The notes beneath the pieces are model-generated. The model did no database searches. It worked only from the letters and a program-made list of their open reading frames with translations, and was not told where the DNA came from. A DNA stretch of 64,000 nt from positions 83,974 to 147,973 of the forward strand of contig NZ_VVIP01000052.1 in assembly GCF_009650435.1 (NCBI RefSeq). The letters run 5' to 3'. The position numbers were made by a program, and so were the translations under genes. The DNA is from Foetidibacter luteolus (GTDB lineage: Bacteria > Bacteroidota > Bacteroidia > Chitinophagales > Chitinophagaceae). Positions 24,908-34,160 of the stretch are shown here, in pieces. Each line of letters starts with the position of its first letter. The stretch's first letter is position 1.

Positions 24908-25717
24908 ATGAAATATCCTTCCAGGGTAGTTATAAGTATTCTCTTGGTATGTGTTTTTCTTTCTTCTGTTACTTCCTGTACAACTTATAAAAATGTTCCC
25001 TACTTCATGGACTTTTCGGATTCCGCTGCTCCCACAACCGTAAAGACCATAACCTATCAAGACCCTGTTATTAAAACTGACGACATCCTGAATATAAACG
25101 TGCAAACCCTTGATACTGATGCTGATTTGCTGTTTGCAAGGGCAAATGCCATATCTCCTACCGTTGGTGCAAGCTCCATGGGAAATATTTTAGGCAACCA
25201 ATCTGTAAGTGGTTACCTGGTAGATAAATCAGGGAATGTAGAATTACCGCTGATTGGAAAAGTATACCTGCAAGGTTTAACAACCGGCATAGCCCGTGAT
25301 ACTATACGCAACAGGGTTAACCTGCTATATAAGAATCCATCTGTTGATGTTCGTTTTTCCAACTTCAGAATAACACTTATGGGAGAAATAGCGCGGCCTG
25401 CTACATACACTATCCCTAATGAACGGGTATCTATTATAGATGCCCTGGGTATGGCAGGGGACATGACTATTTTTGGAAAACGTGAAAACGTTTTGCTCAT
25501 ACGAGACTCGGCAAATCAAAAACAACTGGTTCGGTTAAACCTTAATAAAAAGGATGTAATAAGCTCTCCTTATTTTTATTTAAGGCAAAACGACATTGTT
25601 TATGTTGAGCCTAATAAATACAAAGTAGCCAGCGTTGATGCTGTGCGTAACCGTAATATCACTATCGCCTCTGCTGTACTATCTGTAGTATTAGTTGCTT
25701 TAACCCGAATTAGATAA
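24908..25717 (+). CDS. Polysaccharide export lipoprotein (Wza/BexD family)
   Basis: Outer-membrane export channel for a polysaccharide, 269 residues. A lipoprotein signal ends in SVTSC (lipid-modified Cys24). A poly-export domain follows, with DDILNINVQTL, the VSGYLVDKSGNVELPLIGKV segment and SLBB-like domains around 150-235 (RITLMGEIARPATYTIP). A short C-terminal hydrophobic helix (about 248-266) corresponds to the membrane-spanning alpha-barrel of Wza. It sits directly upstream of the Wzc gene, with only a few bases between, so the two form an export operon. Confidence 0.93.
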   Translation: MKYPSRVVISILLVCVFLSSVTSCTTYKNVPYFMDFSDSAAPTTVKTITYQDPVIKTDDILNINVQTLDTDADLLFARANAISPTVGASSMGNILGNQSVSGYLVDKSGNVELPLIGKVYLQGLTTGIARDTIRNRVNLLYKNPSVDVRFSNFRITLMGEIARPATYTIPNERVSIIDALGMAGDMTIFGKRENVLLIRDSANQKQLVRLNLNKKDVISSPYFYLRQNDIVYVEPNKYKVASVDAVRNRNITIASAVLSVVLVALTRIR

Positions 25718-25740
25718 TCTTGACAATTACGAACACATCA

Positions 25741-28125
25741 ATGGATACTAACCAAACTAATATACAAACTGAGACCGACCAGGATTTTGACGTAAAAAAA
25801 ATAATTGCTTTATTCTTAGACAACTGGAAACTTTTTGTTTTTAGCGTTACGCTTTTTGTATTCGCAGCTTATCTTATTGTATTGAACAGTGATCCGCGTT
25901 ATAAAATACATGCCAAGCTGCTGATACAGGATGAAAGCGGGAAAGGAAGTTCGTCCCTTTTTGGAGCGGCTTCAGGAATGATGACCGACCTTACTGGCGG
26001 TTTGTTTGGCGGACAAAGCAATGTTGATAACGAAATAGAGGTAATACAAAGCCGTGATCTTACGGTAAAAGTGGTAAAAGACCTTATACTGAATGTAAGA
26101 TATTTTAAGCAGGCCCAGATAAGCAGCGATGAAATTTTCCAGCCGCCATTTAATGTGCACAGTTTACAACTGAATTCCACTAATGTTACCCCTGTTTTGT
26201 TTAACCTGGAGTTGCAGGCGGATAACAGTAAGTACAAAATTTCCAGTTCAGATCTTGACGACAGCTCCTATACAGGGCGTTTTGACGATACCATTCAAAC
26301 CGCGATAGGTAAGTTCAGTATTAGCAAAACCGGCGTTCCGTTTGAGCAAGGCGAAAATTATACTTTTAGTGTTGGATCAGTAGATGAGGCCGTTGAAGCG
26401 ATGGTAAATAATCTTGAAGTGTCTGTTACCAACAAACTGGCCACGGTAATAGACATGCAGTATAAATCCAATAACTCCAATAAAGGCGAAAATATTTTAA
26501 ACAGCCTTATCTCTGAATATATTAAGGGAAACCTGGAAGAAAAAAACCGGATAACGGATAGCGCCATTGCCTTTATAGATGAGCGTATTGGCATTGTAAA
26601 CAGGGAATTGGGCGGAGTTGAAAACGATATACAAGGTTTTAAGCAACAGAATAATATCGCTGATTTACAGGAACAATCACGTGTTCTTATTGAAAATGCC
26701 AGTGAATATGTAAAACGTTTAAATGAAGCTGAAGTACAGTTAAACGTGGTGGATATTTCGTTGCGCTACATTATGGACCTGAAAAATGTTCACCGCCCTG
26801 TACCCGCGATAACCACGGAAGATCCAAATTTTATCGCTGTTCTGGAAAAATATAACCAGATGCAGATGCAGCGTGATAAGCTGATGCTTTCAAATACAGA
26901 ATCGAACCCGGCTGTTAAAAGTCTCGATGCTCAAATGAACAACTTGCGGAATGATATGATTATCAGTTTGCAAAATCAAAAAAGGGCTTTATCCGTAGCA
27001 AGGGATAAAATCCTGAGCGAGAATAATAAGCTTACCAATTTTGTACGTAAAGTTCCGGCGCAGGAAAGGATTTACCTGGATTTGGCAAGGCAGCAACAGG
27101 TAAAACAGGAACTTTACCTGTACCTGCTGCAGAAAAGAGAAGAAAGCGCTATTGCCAAAGCTTCCAATATTGCAAGTGCACGTGTGATTGAAACCCCTAA
27201 GTCAGAATTTTTACCCTATTTCCCCAAAAGATCTATTTTTCTCGCAGGTGGTTTTTTACTGGGTGTCATCATACCTTTCGCAATACTATACATACGCAGT
27301 ACTTTGAACAATAAGATTATTTCCCGTAAGGATATAGAGCATGCCACAACATGTTCCATACTTGCTGAAATAAGCCATAATGAAGACAAGAGTGTGCTGG
27401 TGGTAAAAGAAAAAGCAAGGTCTGTGCTTGCTGAACAATTCCGTGCATTCCGTACCAATCTGCAGTTTGTGCTGGGGGATAAGGATACGCCTGTTATAAT
27501 GATGACTTCCAGTATGAGTGGTGAGGGTAAATCATTCATTGCCTTAAACTTATCTCTTGCTTATGCACTTGCCGGTAAAAGAGTGTTGCTAATGGAGATG
27601 GATTTGCGCAAACCCAAAATTTCTCAAAATATAGGATTGTCCAATAACATGGGCTTTACCAACTATATTATCTCCAATCTTAAAACAAAAGATGTAATAC
27701 AGCCTTCAGGTATAGATCCTAATGTATTTGTGTTAAGCTCAGGCCCCATACCGCCCAATCCTGTTGAGTTGCTGATGAACCCTAAGATGACAGAAATGTT
27801 TAAAGAATTAAAAGCGGGGTTTGATATTATCATAATTGACTCGGCTCCAATAGGACTTGTTACGGATGCACAGGTATTGTCTGAACATGCTGATGCCAGC
27901 CTTTATGTAGTAAGGCAGAACTACACCTTTAAGAATCAATTAGGTATCGTAAGCGAACTGGCGGCTTCAGACAAAATAAAGAACCTTTACCTGGTTGTTA
28001 ACGATGTTAAGAGAAATACTTCTTATAAATACGGTTATGGCTACGGCTATGGCTATGGTTATGGATATGGTGAATATCATGATGAAAAACTAAAGAAAAA
28101 GAAGAAGTCTTTATGGAAAAGATAA
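25741..28125 (+). CDS. Wzc-type chain-length determinant and BY-kinase
   Basis: A 794-residue inner-membrane protein that controls polymer length and energises export. The Wzz domain starts near residue 20, with membrane helices at about 32-52 and 500-522 and a large periplasmic coiled-coil region between. The cytoplasmic BY-kinase domain has Walker A in SSMSGEGKSF (about 588-597), Walker A' in LLMEMDLRKPK and Walker B in IIIIDSAPIG. The C-terminus ends in a Tyr-rich tail, a repeated YG run, which is the autophosphorylation cluster. A TTG at 25720 is an alternative start; ATG 25741 is preferred. Confidence 0.93.
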   Translation: MDTNQTNIQTETDQDFDVKKIIALFLDNWKLFVFSVTLFVFAAYLIVLNSDPRYKIHAKLLIQDESGKGSSSLFGAASGMMTDLTGGLFGGQSNVDNEIEVIQSRDLTVKVVKDLILNVRYFKQAQISSDEIFQPPFNVHSLQLNSTNVTPVLFNLELQADNSKYKISSSDLDDSSYTGRFDDTIQTAIGKFSISKTGVPFEQGENYTFSVGSVDEAVEAMVNNLEVSVTNKLATVIDMQYKSNNSNKGENILNSLISEYIKGNLEEKNRITDSAIAFIDERIGIVNRELGGVENDIQGFKQQNNIADLQEQSRVLIENASEYVKRLNEAEVQLNVVDISLRYIMDLKNVHRPVPAITTEDPNFIAVLEKYNQMQMQRDKLMLSNTESNPAVKSLDAQMNNLRNDMIISLQNQKRALSVARDKILSENNKLTNFVRKVPAQERIYLDLARQQQVKQELYLYLLQKREESAIAKASNIASARVIETPKSEFLPYFPKRSIFLAGGFLLGVIIPFAILYIRSTLNNKIISRKDIEHATTCSILAEISHNEDKSVLVVKEKARSVLAEQFRAFRTNLQFVLGDKDTPVIMMTSSMSGEGKSFIALNLSLAYALAGKRVLLMEMDLRKPKISQNIGLSNNMGFTNYIISNLKTKDVIQPSGIDPNVFVLSSGPIPPNPVELLMNPKMTEMFKELKAGFDIIIIDSAPIGLVTDAQVLSEHADASLYVVRQNYTFKNQLGIVSELAASDKIKNLYLVVNDVKRNTSYKYGYGYGYGYGYGYGEYHDEKLKKKKKSLWKR

Positions 28126-28320
28126 CTGGTATTTTTCATTTATCTTTTACCCTGTGCCCAATTGTAAGCAATTTTATTTTAGTGGATTAAGGGAATTTGC
28201 TAACCCCATAAATCTTCTGAAAAACCTTATACCTGCGCTGACGCGTTAGACTGTTAATTCAATAACTGAAGATCCTGTATTATATTTTACAGAAAGGATA
28301 CTGTTTCTAAAATATCAAAT

Positions 28321-29238
28321 ATGCTAGTATTAACCTCACCATCCTCTTTTGGAGAAGTTGGTAAAGAACCATTCGAGTTGTTAGAACAAGCTGGTTACAA
28401 GGTAATTAATAACCCTTATGGCAGAAAACTAACCGAAGAAGAAGTAATTGACCTGGCAAAAGACTGTGTTGGTATTGTTGCCGGCCTGGAGCCTTTAACG
28501 CCAAAAGTTATGGATGCGTTGCCTGCGCTTAAATGTATTAGCCGTGTAGGCATTGGTATGGATAATGTAGATATGGAATATGCCAAACAAAAGGGCATTG
28601 CTGTAGTTAATACACCCGATGCGCCCACACGCAGCGTAGCCGAACTAACTGTAGCCATGACTTTTTCTATGCTGCGCAAAATACCGCAGGCCGATGCTGC
28701 CCTAAAAAACAAACAGTGGAAAAAACAGATCGGTAACCTCATTTTCAAAAAAACAATTGGTGTAGTTGGCCTGGGCAGGATAGGCCGCATGGTTGCCGAA
28801 ATGTTCAGAGGACTGGGTAACCCTGTTATCGGTTTCGACCTTTACCCTGATACCGCCTGGGCAGAAAAAAATAATGTGCAACTGGGCGATTTTGATACCG
28901 TTCTTCAACAGGCGGATATTGTAACTTTGCATGTGCCCGGCAATAAAGACAAAACTGCGGTAATTGGCGAAAAAGAAATAGCCTTGATGAAAAATGGCGC
29001 ATTCCTGGTAAATATTTCCAGGGGAGAGGTAGTTGATGAAGCGGCCTTATATAATGCCCTGAAAAGTAACAAACTCTCTTCTGCTGCCGTGGATGTGTTC
29101 TCCAAAGAACCTTACGATGGCCCGCTTTGCGAATTGAACAATATCATACTTACGCCCCATTTAGGTTCATACGCACACGAGGGAAAACTACAGATGGAAA
29201 TAGACGCAGTGAATAATCTAATTCAACAACTAAAATAG
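28321..29238 (+). CDS. D-2-hydroxyacid dehydrogenase (phosphoglycerate dehydrogenase-like)
   Basis: A 305-residue NAD-dependent D-isomer 2-hydroxyacid dehydrogenase. The NAD motif GLGRIG is at 150-155, and the catalytic triad is visible as Arg234 (NISRGE), Glu263 (SKEP) and His280 (TPH). It lacks the regulatory ACT domain of SerA. It is the first of a closely spaced run of sugar- and acid-modifying enzymes; the Gfo/Idh/MocA gene follows after 8 bases. In this context it may interconvert a 2-keto and a 2-hydroxy acid precursor of the glycan, not serve serine synthesis. Confidence 0.88.
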   Translation: MLVLTSPSSFGEVGKEPFELLEQAGYKVINNPYGRKLTEEEVIDLAKDCVGIVAGLEPLTPKVMDALPALKCISRVGIGMDNVDMEYAKQKGIAVVNTPDAPTRSVAELTVAMTFSMLRKIPQADAALKNKQWKKQIGNLIFKKTIGVVGLGRIGRMVAEMFRGLGNPVIGFDLYPDTAWAEKNNVQLGDFDTVLQQADIVTLHVPGNKDKTAVIGEKEIALMKNGAFLVNISRGEVVDEAALYNALKSNKLSSAAVDVFSKEPYDGPLCELNNIILTPHLGSYAHEGKLQMEIDAVNNLIQQLK

Positions 29239-29246
29239 CACTTCTT

Positions 29247-30239
29247 ATGAGTTACAAAATTGGTATAATAGGCTATGGTAAAATGGGCGAAATACGCCGC
29301 GAGGCTATCGAAGAAGTGGGCAAGGGAAAAGTGATCGCCATTTCCGAACCTTATCTTAAAGAAGAAGTACCGGGCATTCCAAATGTTAGTCATGATGAGA
29401 TCATTAATCATCCTGATATTGATGCCGTAGTAATTTGCACACCTAACTTTTTAAACAAACCGCTTACCATAAGGGCGCTTAACGCCGGCAAACACGTTTT
29501 TTGCGAGAAGCCACCGGCATTTACCGGTGCAGATGTTGCTGAAATAAGAGCTGCCGAAGTTGCCAGCGGTAAAAAGCTGATGTATGGTTTTAATCACCGT
29601 CATCATGATAGCATCATCCGCATGAAAGAGATGATTGACAGCAACACCTACGGAAAAGTTTTGTGGATGCGTGGCCGTTACGGTAAAAGTGTAACCGCAG
29701 ATTATTTTAATGAGTGGAGGGCAAAAAAAGAACTGGCCGGCGGCGGCATCCTGTTAGACCAGGGCATTCACATGCTGGATTTGTTCCTGCACCTTTCCGG
29801 GGATTTTGATGTGGTGAAAGCAGAAATATCCAACCTTTACTGGCACATGGATGTTGAAGACAATGCCTTTGTAATATTGAAAGATTCCAAAACAGGTAAA
29901 GTTGCATCGCTGCACTCTACCATGAGCCAGTGGCGCCATTTGTTCTCTCTTGAAATTTTCCTTGAGAAAGGTTATATGGTATTAAACGGTATGATTACTT
30001 CATCCATGAGCTATGGCGAAGAAGTGCTGTCTGTTGCAAAAAACAGGTCAACCGCGCCTGCCGCTACCTGGAAAGACGAGGTAATAACCAAGTACACCAA
30101 TAACAATAGCTGGCGTTACGAAATGGATCATTTCTTCAACTGCATTCAGAACGATACACCGGTAACCATTGGCAATTCTGAAGACGCGTTAAAGCTGATG
30201 ACCATTATTGACGAAATATACAAGCAAAAGGATTTCTAA
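29247..30239 (+). CDS. Gfo/Idh/MocA-family oxidoreductase
   Basis: A 330-residue NAD(P)-dependent dehydrogenase for sugars or cyclitols. The Rossmann motif GYGKMG is at 9-14, and the family motif CEKPP with the catalytic Lys is at 86-90. The second-domain segment GGGILLDQGIHMLDL carries the Asp-x-x-x-His pair. It follows the hydroxyacid dehydrogenase by 8 bases. Relatives act on UDP-GlcNAc (WlbA-type), myo-inositol or aldoses, so a sugar- or inositol-like substrate is expected. A 316-base gap with repeats follows. Confidence 0.88.
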   Translation: MSYKIGIIGYGKMGEIRREAIEEVGKGKVIAISEPYLKEEVPGIPNVSHDEIINHPDIDAVVICTPNFLNKPLTIRALNAGKHVFCEKPPAFTGADVAEIRAAEVASGKKLMYGFNHRHHDSIIRMKEMIDSNTYGKVLWMRGRYGKSVTADYFNEWRAKKELAGGGILLDQGIHMLDLFLHLSGDFDVVKAEISNLYWHMDVEDNAFVILKDSKTGKVASLHSTMSQWRHLFSLEIFLEKGYMVLNGMITSSMSYGEEVLSVAKNRSTAPAATWKDEVITKYTNNNSWRYEMDHFFNCIQNDTPVTIGNSEDALKLMTIIDEIYKQKDF

Positions 30240-30298
30240 TGGTAAACATGCCGGGCGAAATTTTATGAGCCGGGCTGAGTTACAACTATTAGTCTTTC

Positions 30299-30329
30299 GT
30301 TGTGTCACTCACTTGTACGTTCTGTTCTC
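30299..30329. repeat. Dispersed repeat R1, variant core copy
   Basis: GTTGTGTCACTCACTTGTAC followed by GTTCTGTTCT; identical core to 9111, 46884, 47155 and 60125. Confidence 0.8.
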
Positions 30330-30440
30330 TACGCAGCAATGTGCAACAGGTTAACAACAGCAAACAGCTCTTTTAAAAATAAGCTTTGCAAGTAATCAAC
30401 GGGCATCAGCCGCAGCCGGAACGATGCCACCTGTACTGCA

Positions 30441-30492
30441 GATGAAGTGATTGCGACGCAAGGGACGATGCCACGAAGACCATAGCTGGTAT
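30441..30492. repeat. Dispersed repeat R1, GCGACGCA-type copy
   Basis: GATGAAGTGATTGCGACGCA, then GACGATGCCACGAAGAC and GCTGGTAT, match the 48390-48450 copy closely. Confidence 0.8.
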
Positions 30493-30555
30493 CGTAAAAA
30501 ATGCAAACCAAAGTATATAGTATAAACCATTTTCATAAACTTTAAAACCAATGTT

Positions 30556-31158
30556 ATGAGAAACGTTGAAAAAGTAGGAGACTACCTGGTAGATTATAAA
30601 ACACGCCTTACAGCTATTCTTGACCTGATTGATCCTGAAGTATTGAAGCAGGTGATAGATGCAATGGTTACCACGTTTAAAAACCGGAAAACTGTGTATG
30701 TAATAGGCAATGGCGGCAGCGCTGCAACAGCATCGCACATGCAGGCAGACTTTAGCTTCTTTGTACGTTACTTCACAAAGTTCCGCCCCAAAATTTTCGC
30801 ACTTACCGATAACGGCCCTATTATGACTGCTGTTGGTAACGACACATCTTTTGATGATGTTTTTGTTGAGCAAATGCGTGGCCGTTTTGGTGAAGGAGAT
30901 ACACTGATTGCTATTTCCGCAAGCGGTAACTCGCCCAACCTGGTAAGGGCTACAGAATTTGCCAACAGCCTTGGTGGAACAACCATTGCTTTTGTTGGCT
31001 TCCAGGGTGGTAAGTTGAAAGAAACAGCTAAGATTCCTTTGTATACACCTAATCCTGCAAAAGATTACGGACCAATAGAAGATGTGCACATGATAATAAA
31101 CCATATCATCGTAAACTATCTTTCTAAAGACGAAGAATTTTTAGCCATACCAGCATAA
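30556..31158 (+). CDS. SIS-domain phosphosugar isomerase (GmhA-like)
   Basis: A 200-residue SIS-domain enzyme similar to sedoheptulose-7-phosphate isomerase. GNGGSAATASHMQADF (51-66) is the phosphosugar-binding and active-site loop, and ISASGNSPN is the second Ser-rich loop. GmhA enzymes convert sedoheptulose 7-phosphate to a heptose phosphate. Here it precedes an SDR gene by only 9 bases and a cyclase-like gene, so it probably supplies or consumes a ketose phosphate in the same pathway. No heptose kinase or adenylyltransferase (HldE/GmhB) is nearby, which argues against ordinary heptose synthesis. Confidence 0.87.
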   Translation: MRNVEKVGDYLVDYKTRLTAILDLIDPEVLKQVIDAMVTTFKNRKTVYVIGNGGSAATASHMQADFSFFVRYFTKFRPKIFALTDNGPIMTAVGNDTSFDDVFVEQMRGRFGEGDTLIAISASGNSPNLVRATEFANSLGGTTIAFVGFQGGKLKETAKIPLYTPNPAKDYGPIEDVHMIINHIIVNYLSKDEEFLAIPA

Positions 31159-31167
31159 TACAGTAAC

Positions 31168-31929
31168 ATGAGCAGTACATCCACGGTAAGTATAGATTTA
31201 ACCGGCAGAACGGCATTAATTACAGGCGGCACGAGAGGTATAGGAAAGTCAATAGCAGATAAGCTGGCAGCAGCCGGCGCTACACTTATTCTTACCGGAA
31301 CCAAAGCCGCCGAAATAGACAGGCTTAACAGCGAAAAAACTACCGGGAATATAAGCTATATGCAGGTAGATTTTTCAGACGAAAAATCGGTGGCAGCATT
31401 TCTTGAGAAAGTAAGTGCGCTGGAAAAAATTGATATTCTTATCAACAACGCCGGTGTTAACAGGATAAACCTGAACGTTGATACAACGCTGGAAGATTTT
31501 AATTTTCTGAGTGATATTAATGTGAAAGGGCCATACCTGTTAAGCCGCGAAGTAAGTAAGATTATGAAGAAGCACAGGTATGGCAAAATCATCAACCTTA
31601 CTTCTATCTGGAGCGCTATTACCAGGCCAGGCAGGTCAATTTATACCGCCAATAAATGGGCGGTGGCCGGCCTTACCAAAACACTGGCCATAGAGCTGGC
31701 GCCGGATAACATACTGGTAAACTCTGTAGGCCCAGGTTTTACTTTAACTGAGATGACTGCTACTACCAATACCGCGGAGGAAATTCAAAAGCTGTCTGAC
31801 ATGATTCCGATGAAGCGCATGGCGCAGCCGGAAGAAATAGCTAACCTTGTACTGTTCCTAAGCAGCGATTTAAACACTTACCTAACTGGTCAAAACATCA
31901 TAATAGACGGAGGCTACACCAATGTATAA
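31168..31929 (+). CDS. Short-chain dehydrogenase/reductase
   Basis: A classical SDR of 253 residues. The cofactor motif TGGTRGIG is at 19-26, NNAG at 93-96, and the catalytic Ser146, Tyr159 and Lys163 are all in place. It ends in an IIIDGGYTNV block, typical of FabG-like and sugar-alcohol SDRs. Its last 8 bases overlap the start of the cyclase-like gene, so the two are translationally coupled. A role in oxidising or reducing a cyclic or open-chain intermediate is likely. Confidence 0.93.
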   Translation: MSSTSTVSIDLTGRTALITGGTRGIGKSIADKLAAAGATLILTGTKAAEIDRLNSEKTTGNISYMQVDFSDEKSVAAFLEKVSALEKIDILINNAGVNRINLNVDTTLEDFNFLSDINVKGPYLLSREVSKIMKKHRYGKIINLTSIWSAITRPGRSIYTANKWAVAGLTKTLAIELAPDNILVNSVGPGFTLTEMTATTNTAEEIQKLSDMIPMKRMAQPEEIANLVLFLSSDLNTYLTGQNIIIDGGYTNV

Positions 31930-32986
31930 CTTTACAGTAAAATCCATTATTCACGATTATGAAGTGAATTTTATTGAGGATACCAAAGCCGTACTGGAAC
32001 AGGAAATAAAAGAAGGCGATTTTATTATCATAGATAATAAAATAAAGGAGTTGTATAAAGATGAGTTAGGAGAAATACTCGCAGCCAATAAGTTTATTGG
32101 TATAGATGCTACAGAACCTCAAAAAAGCTACCAGGGAGCAGAACCTGTACTAAAGCATTTGATTGAAAACGGCTTTAGAAAAAACCACCGCCTTATTGCT
32201 ATTGGCGGGGGAATAACGCAGGATATTACTGCTTTCATGTCATCTATTCTTTATCGCGGTGTTGACTGGATGTTCTTTCCTACGTCGTTGCTTGCGCAGG
32301 GCGATAGCTGCATAGGCAGTAAAACCTCCATTAACTTCGGAGACTTTAAAAACCTGGTGGGCGGCTTTTATCCTCCTAACAAGATTTTCATCAATCCAAA
32401 GTTTCTTGATACGCTTTCTGAGCAGGAAATGAAATCCGGGCTTGGCGAAATGTTGCACTATTTTATCGTATCAAGTGAAGAAGATTTCAGAAGGTTTAAG
32501 AACGATTATCCACAGGCGCTTACAGATAAAAAAGTACTTGCAGGTATTATTGCCAGAAGCCTTGAAATAAAGAAAAGTTATATTGAGAGGGATGAATTTG
32601 ACCAAAATATACGGCAGGTGTTTAACTACGGCCATACCTTCGGTCATGCCATCGAATCGCTTACTAACTACCGCATACCGCATGGTATTGCAGTAAGCTA
32701 TGGTATGGATATGTCGAACTTTGTGTCTGTTAAGCTGGGTTATATTCCAGACAGCCTGCGCAGGGATGTACGTGAACTTGTTGAAAAAATCTGGTCTGGT
32801 ACACAGATAACGGATATATCGCTGGATAAGTTTACTTCTGCACTTAGCAAGGATAAGAAAAACATAGGCAAACAACTGGGGCTTATTTTAAACAAAGGCT
32901 ACGGTAAAATATTTAAAGACTTAAGGCCTATGGATGATGAGTTTATAGGATGGTTGAAAGAGTATTTTGCCAACGAATTAAATTAA
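31922..32986 (+). CDS. Dehydroquinate-synthase-like sugar phosphate cyclase
   Basis: A 354-residue member of the DHQ synthase superfamily. The NAD-binding GGGITQD (95-101), SLLAQGDSCIGSKT (122-135) with Lys134, the metal ligands Glu176, His238 and His254, and Arg231 are all present. The E-V-I-K-Y-G block of AroB reads E-M-L-H-Y-F here, so the usual active-site Lys is His179. This, with the cluster context, argues against housekeeping AroB and for a distinct ketose- or aldose-phosphate substrate. It overlaps the SDR gene by 8 bases and is followed after 9 bases by a YhcH gene. Confidence 0.85.
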   Translation: MYNFTVKSIIHDYEVNFIEDTKAVLEQEIKEGDFIIIDNKIKELYKDELGEILAANKFIGIDATEPQKSYQGAEPVLKHLIENGFRKNHRLIAIGGGITQDITAFMSSILYRGVDWMFFPTSLLAQGDSCIGSKTSINFGDFKNLVGGFYPPNKIFINPKFLDTLSEQEMKSGLGEMLHYFIVSSEEDFRRFKNDYPQALTDKKVLAGIIARSLEIKKSYIERDEFDQNIRQVFNYGHTFGHAIESLTNYRIPHGIAVSYGMDMSNFVSVKLGYIPDSLRRDVRELVEKIWSGTQITDISLDKFTSALSKDKKNIGKQLGLILNKGYGKIFKDLRPMDDEFIGWLKEYFANELN

Positions 32987-32995
32987 GCAGGCAAT

Positions 32996-33448
32996 ATGAT
33001 ACTGGACAGTTTAAAAAATATAGACGTTTATAAAGGGGTTTCTCCTGATATTTATGCGGGTTTGCAGTTTTTGCAGGCGGCAACACCCGATATTGAATTA
33101 GGTGAATACCCGATAAATGAAAACGTGAAAGCTATTGTTAGTGAATACGAAACAATAGAATGTTTTGAAAGGGGTTACGAAGCTCACCTGCATGTAATAG
33201 ACATTCAGTACCCCGTAATAGGGCAGGAGCGTGTTAAATGGTCGCCCATAGAAGGGATGAACATAAATATACCTTACGATGAAAAGAAAGACAGGACATT
33301 TTATAAAGACCCTTTGCCAGAGGGCACACATGTAGACATTGGAAAAGGTATATTCGCCATTATGTTTCCGCAGGATGGCCATAGCCCTCAGCATTACATC
33401 AGCAAACCGGAACGTATTAAAAAAATAACCATAAAAGTATCCATCTAA
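32996..33448 (+). CDS. YhcH/YjgK/YiaL-family protein (copy 1)
   Basis: A 150-residue cupin-like protein of the DUF386 family. Hallmarks are the start MILDSL, the segment YEAHLHVIDIQY with metal-binding His residues, and FPQDGHSPQ near the C-terminus. Members include YhcH and the sialic-acid anomerase NanQ, linked to handling of acidic sugars. The stop overlaps the ATG of the cytidylyltransferase gene (TAATG), implying coupled translation. It most likely acts on the anomeric form of the keto-acid sugar made by this cluster. Confidence 0.85.
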   Translation: MILDSLKNIDVYKGVSPDIYAGLQFLQAATPDIELGEYPINENVKAIVSEYETIECFERGYEAHLHVIDIQYPVIGQERVKWSPIEGMNINIPYDEKKDRTFYKDPLPEGTHVDIGKGIFAIMFPQDGHSPQHYISKPERIKKITIKVSI

Positions 33449-34131
33449 TGAGCACTATACCCGGCATAAAGGCATTGGTACCCATGAAAGGGCATTCTGA
33501 AAGGGTGCCGCATAAAAATATCCGCCCGTTATCGGGCAAACCCTGTTTCCATTGGGTAATGGAAGCATTAAGCAAGAGTAAGTATATTGATGAAATTGTG
33601 GTGAATACAGACTCGCCTGAAATTGCAAAGAGCGCTACTGATAATTTTGATAAAATTACTATACTGGAACGGCCGGAGTTTTTGCTGGGCGATATGGTAA
33701 GCATACAGCCATTGATTGAATACGACCTTTCGCAAACCAACGGTGAGTTTTACCTGCAAACACATAGTACTAACCCGTTATTAACAACGGAAACCGTGGA
33801 CAATGCCATTGAGGCTTTTTTTGCACAGCAGGAGCATGATGCTTTGTTCTCTGTAACAGAGGTAAAGCAACGTTATTACTGGCCTGATGGGCGTGGTGTA
33901 AACCATGACCCTAACGTGTTGATAAGAACACAGGATCTGGAGCCGATCTTCCACGAGAATTCATGTTTCTACATTTTTTCAAGGGAAACCAATTATAAAA
34001 CAAAAAGCAGGCTGGGTTCCAATGCAATGATGTTTCCTATAGACAGGCTTGAGGCGGCTGATATTGATGATATGGAGGATTTTTATTGGGCTGAATTTTT
34101 AATGGAAAGAAGGCTGGCAAATAAATTATAA
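33448..34131 (+). CDS. NeuA/KdsB-like cytidylyltransferase
   Basis: A 227-residue nucleotidyltransferase of the acylneuraminate cytidylyltransferase type. The N-terminal motif ALVPMKGHSERVPHKNIRPL (9-28) corresponds to the CTP-binding P-x-R-x-x-S-x-R-x-x-x-K-N loop, with Met-Lys-Gly-His replacing the usual Ala-Arg-Gly-Gly. LQTHSTNPLL is the second family motif. It should activate a 2-keto acid sugar with CMP. Its start overlaps the YhcH gene, and the aldolase gene follows 29 bases later. No NeuB, KdsA or Pse/Leg synthase is nearby, so the acid is not made by the standard route. Confidence 0.85.
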   Translation: MSTIPGIKALVPMKGHSERVPHKNIRPLSGKPCFHWVMEALSKSKYIDEIVVNTDSPEIAKSATDNFDKITILERPEFLLGDMVSIQPLIEYDLSQTNGEFYLQTHSTNPLLTTETVDNAIEAFFAQQEHDALFSVTEVKQRYYWPDGRGVNHDPNVLIRTQDLEPIFHENSCFYIFSRETNYKTKSRLGSNAMMFPIDRLEAADIDDMEDFYWAEFLMERRLANKL

Positions 34132-34160
34132 ACCTTTCGCTTAGAAAGCAACTGATTGTA

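Larger units (their letters stand above)
30240..30555. other. Gap containing two repeat copies upstream of the SIS gene
   Basis: Beyond the two R1 copies listed separately, the last 50 bases before the SIS start are AT-rich and may carry a promoter, but no match to the TAnnTTTG consensus is found. Confidence 0.4.

Noticed and set aside
28126..28320. Riboswitch or attachment site between wzc and the hydroxyacid dehydrogenase gene
   Set aside because: Only AT-rich sequence is seen, without a palindrome or conserved motif.
30406..31104. Minus-strand frame of 232 codons
   Set aside because: It is the shadow of the SIS-domain gene and repeats; no signal in its translation.
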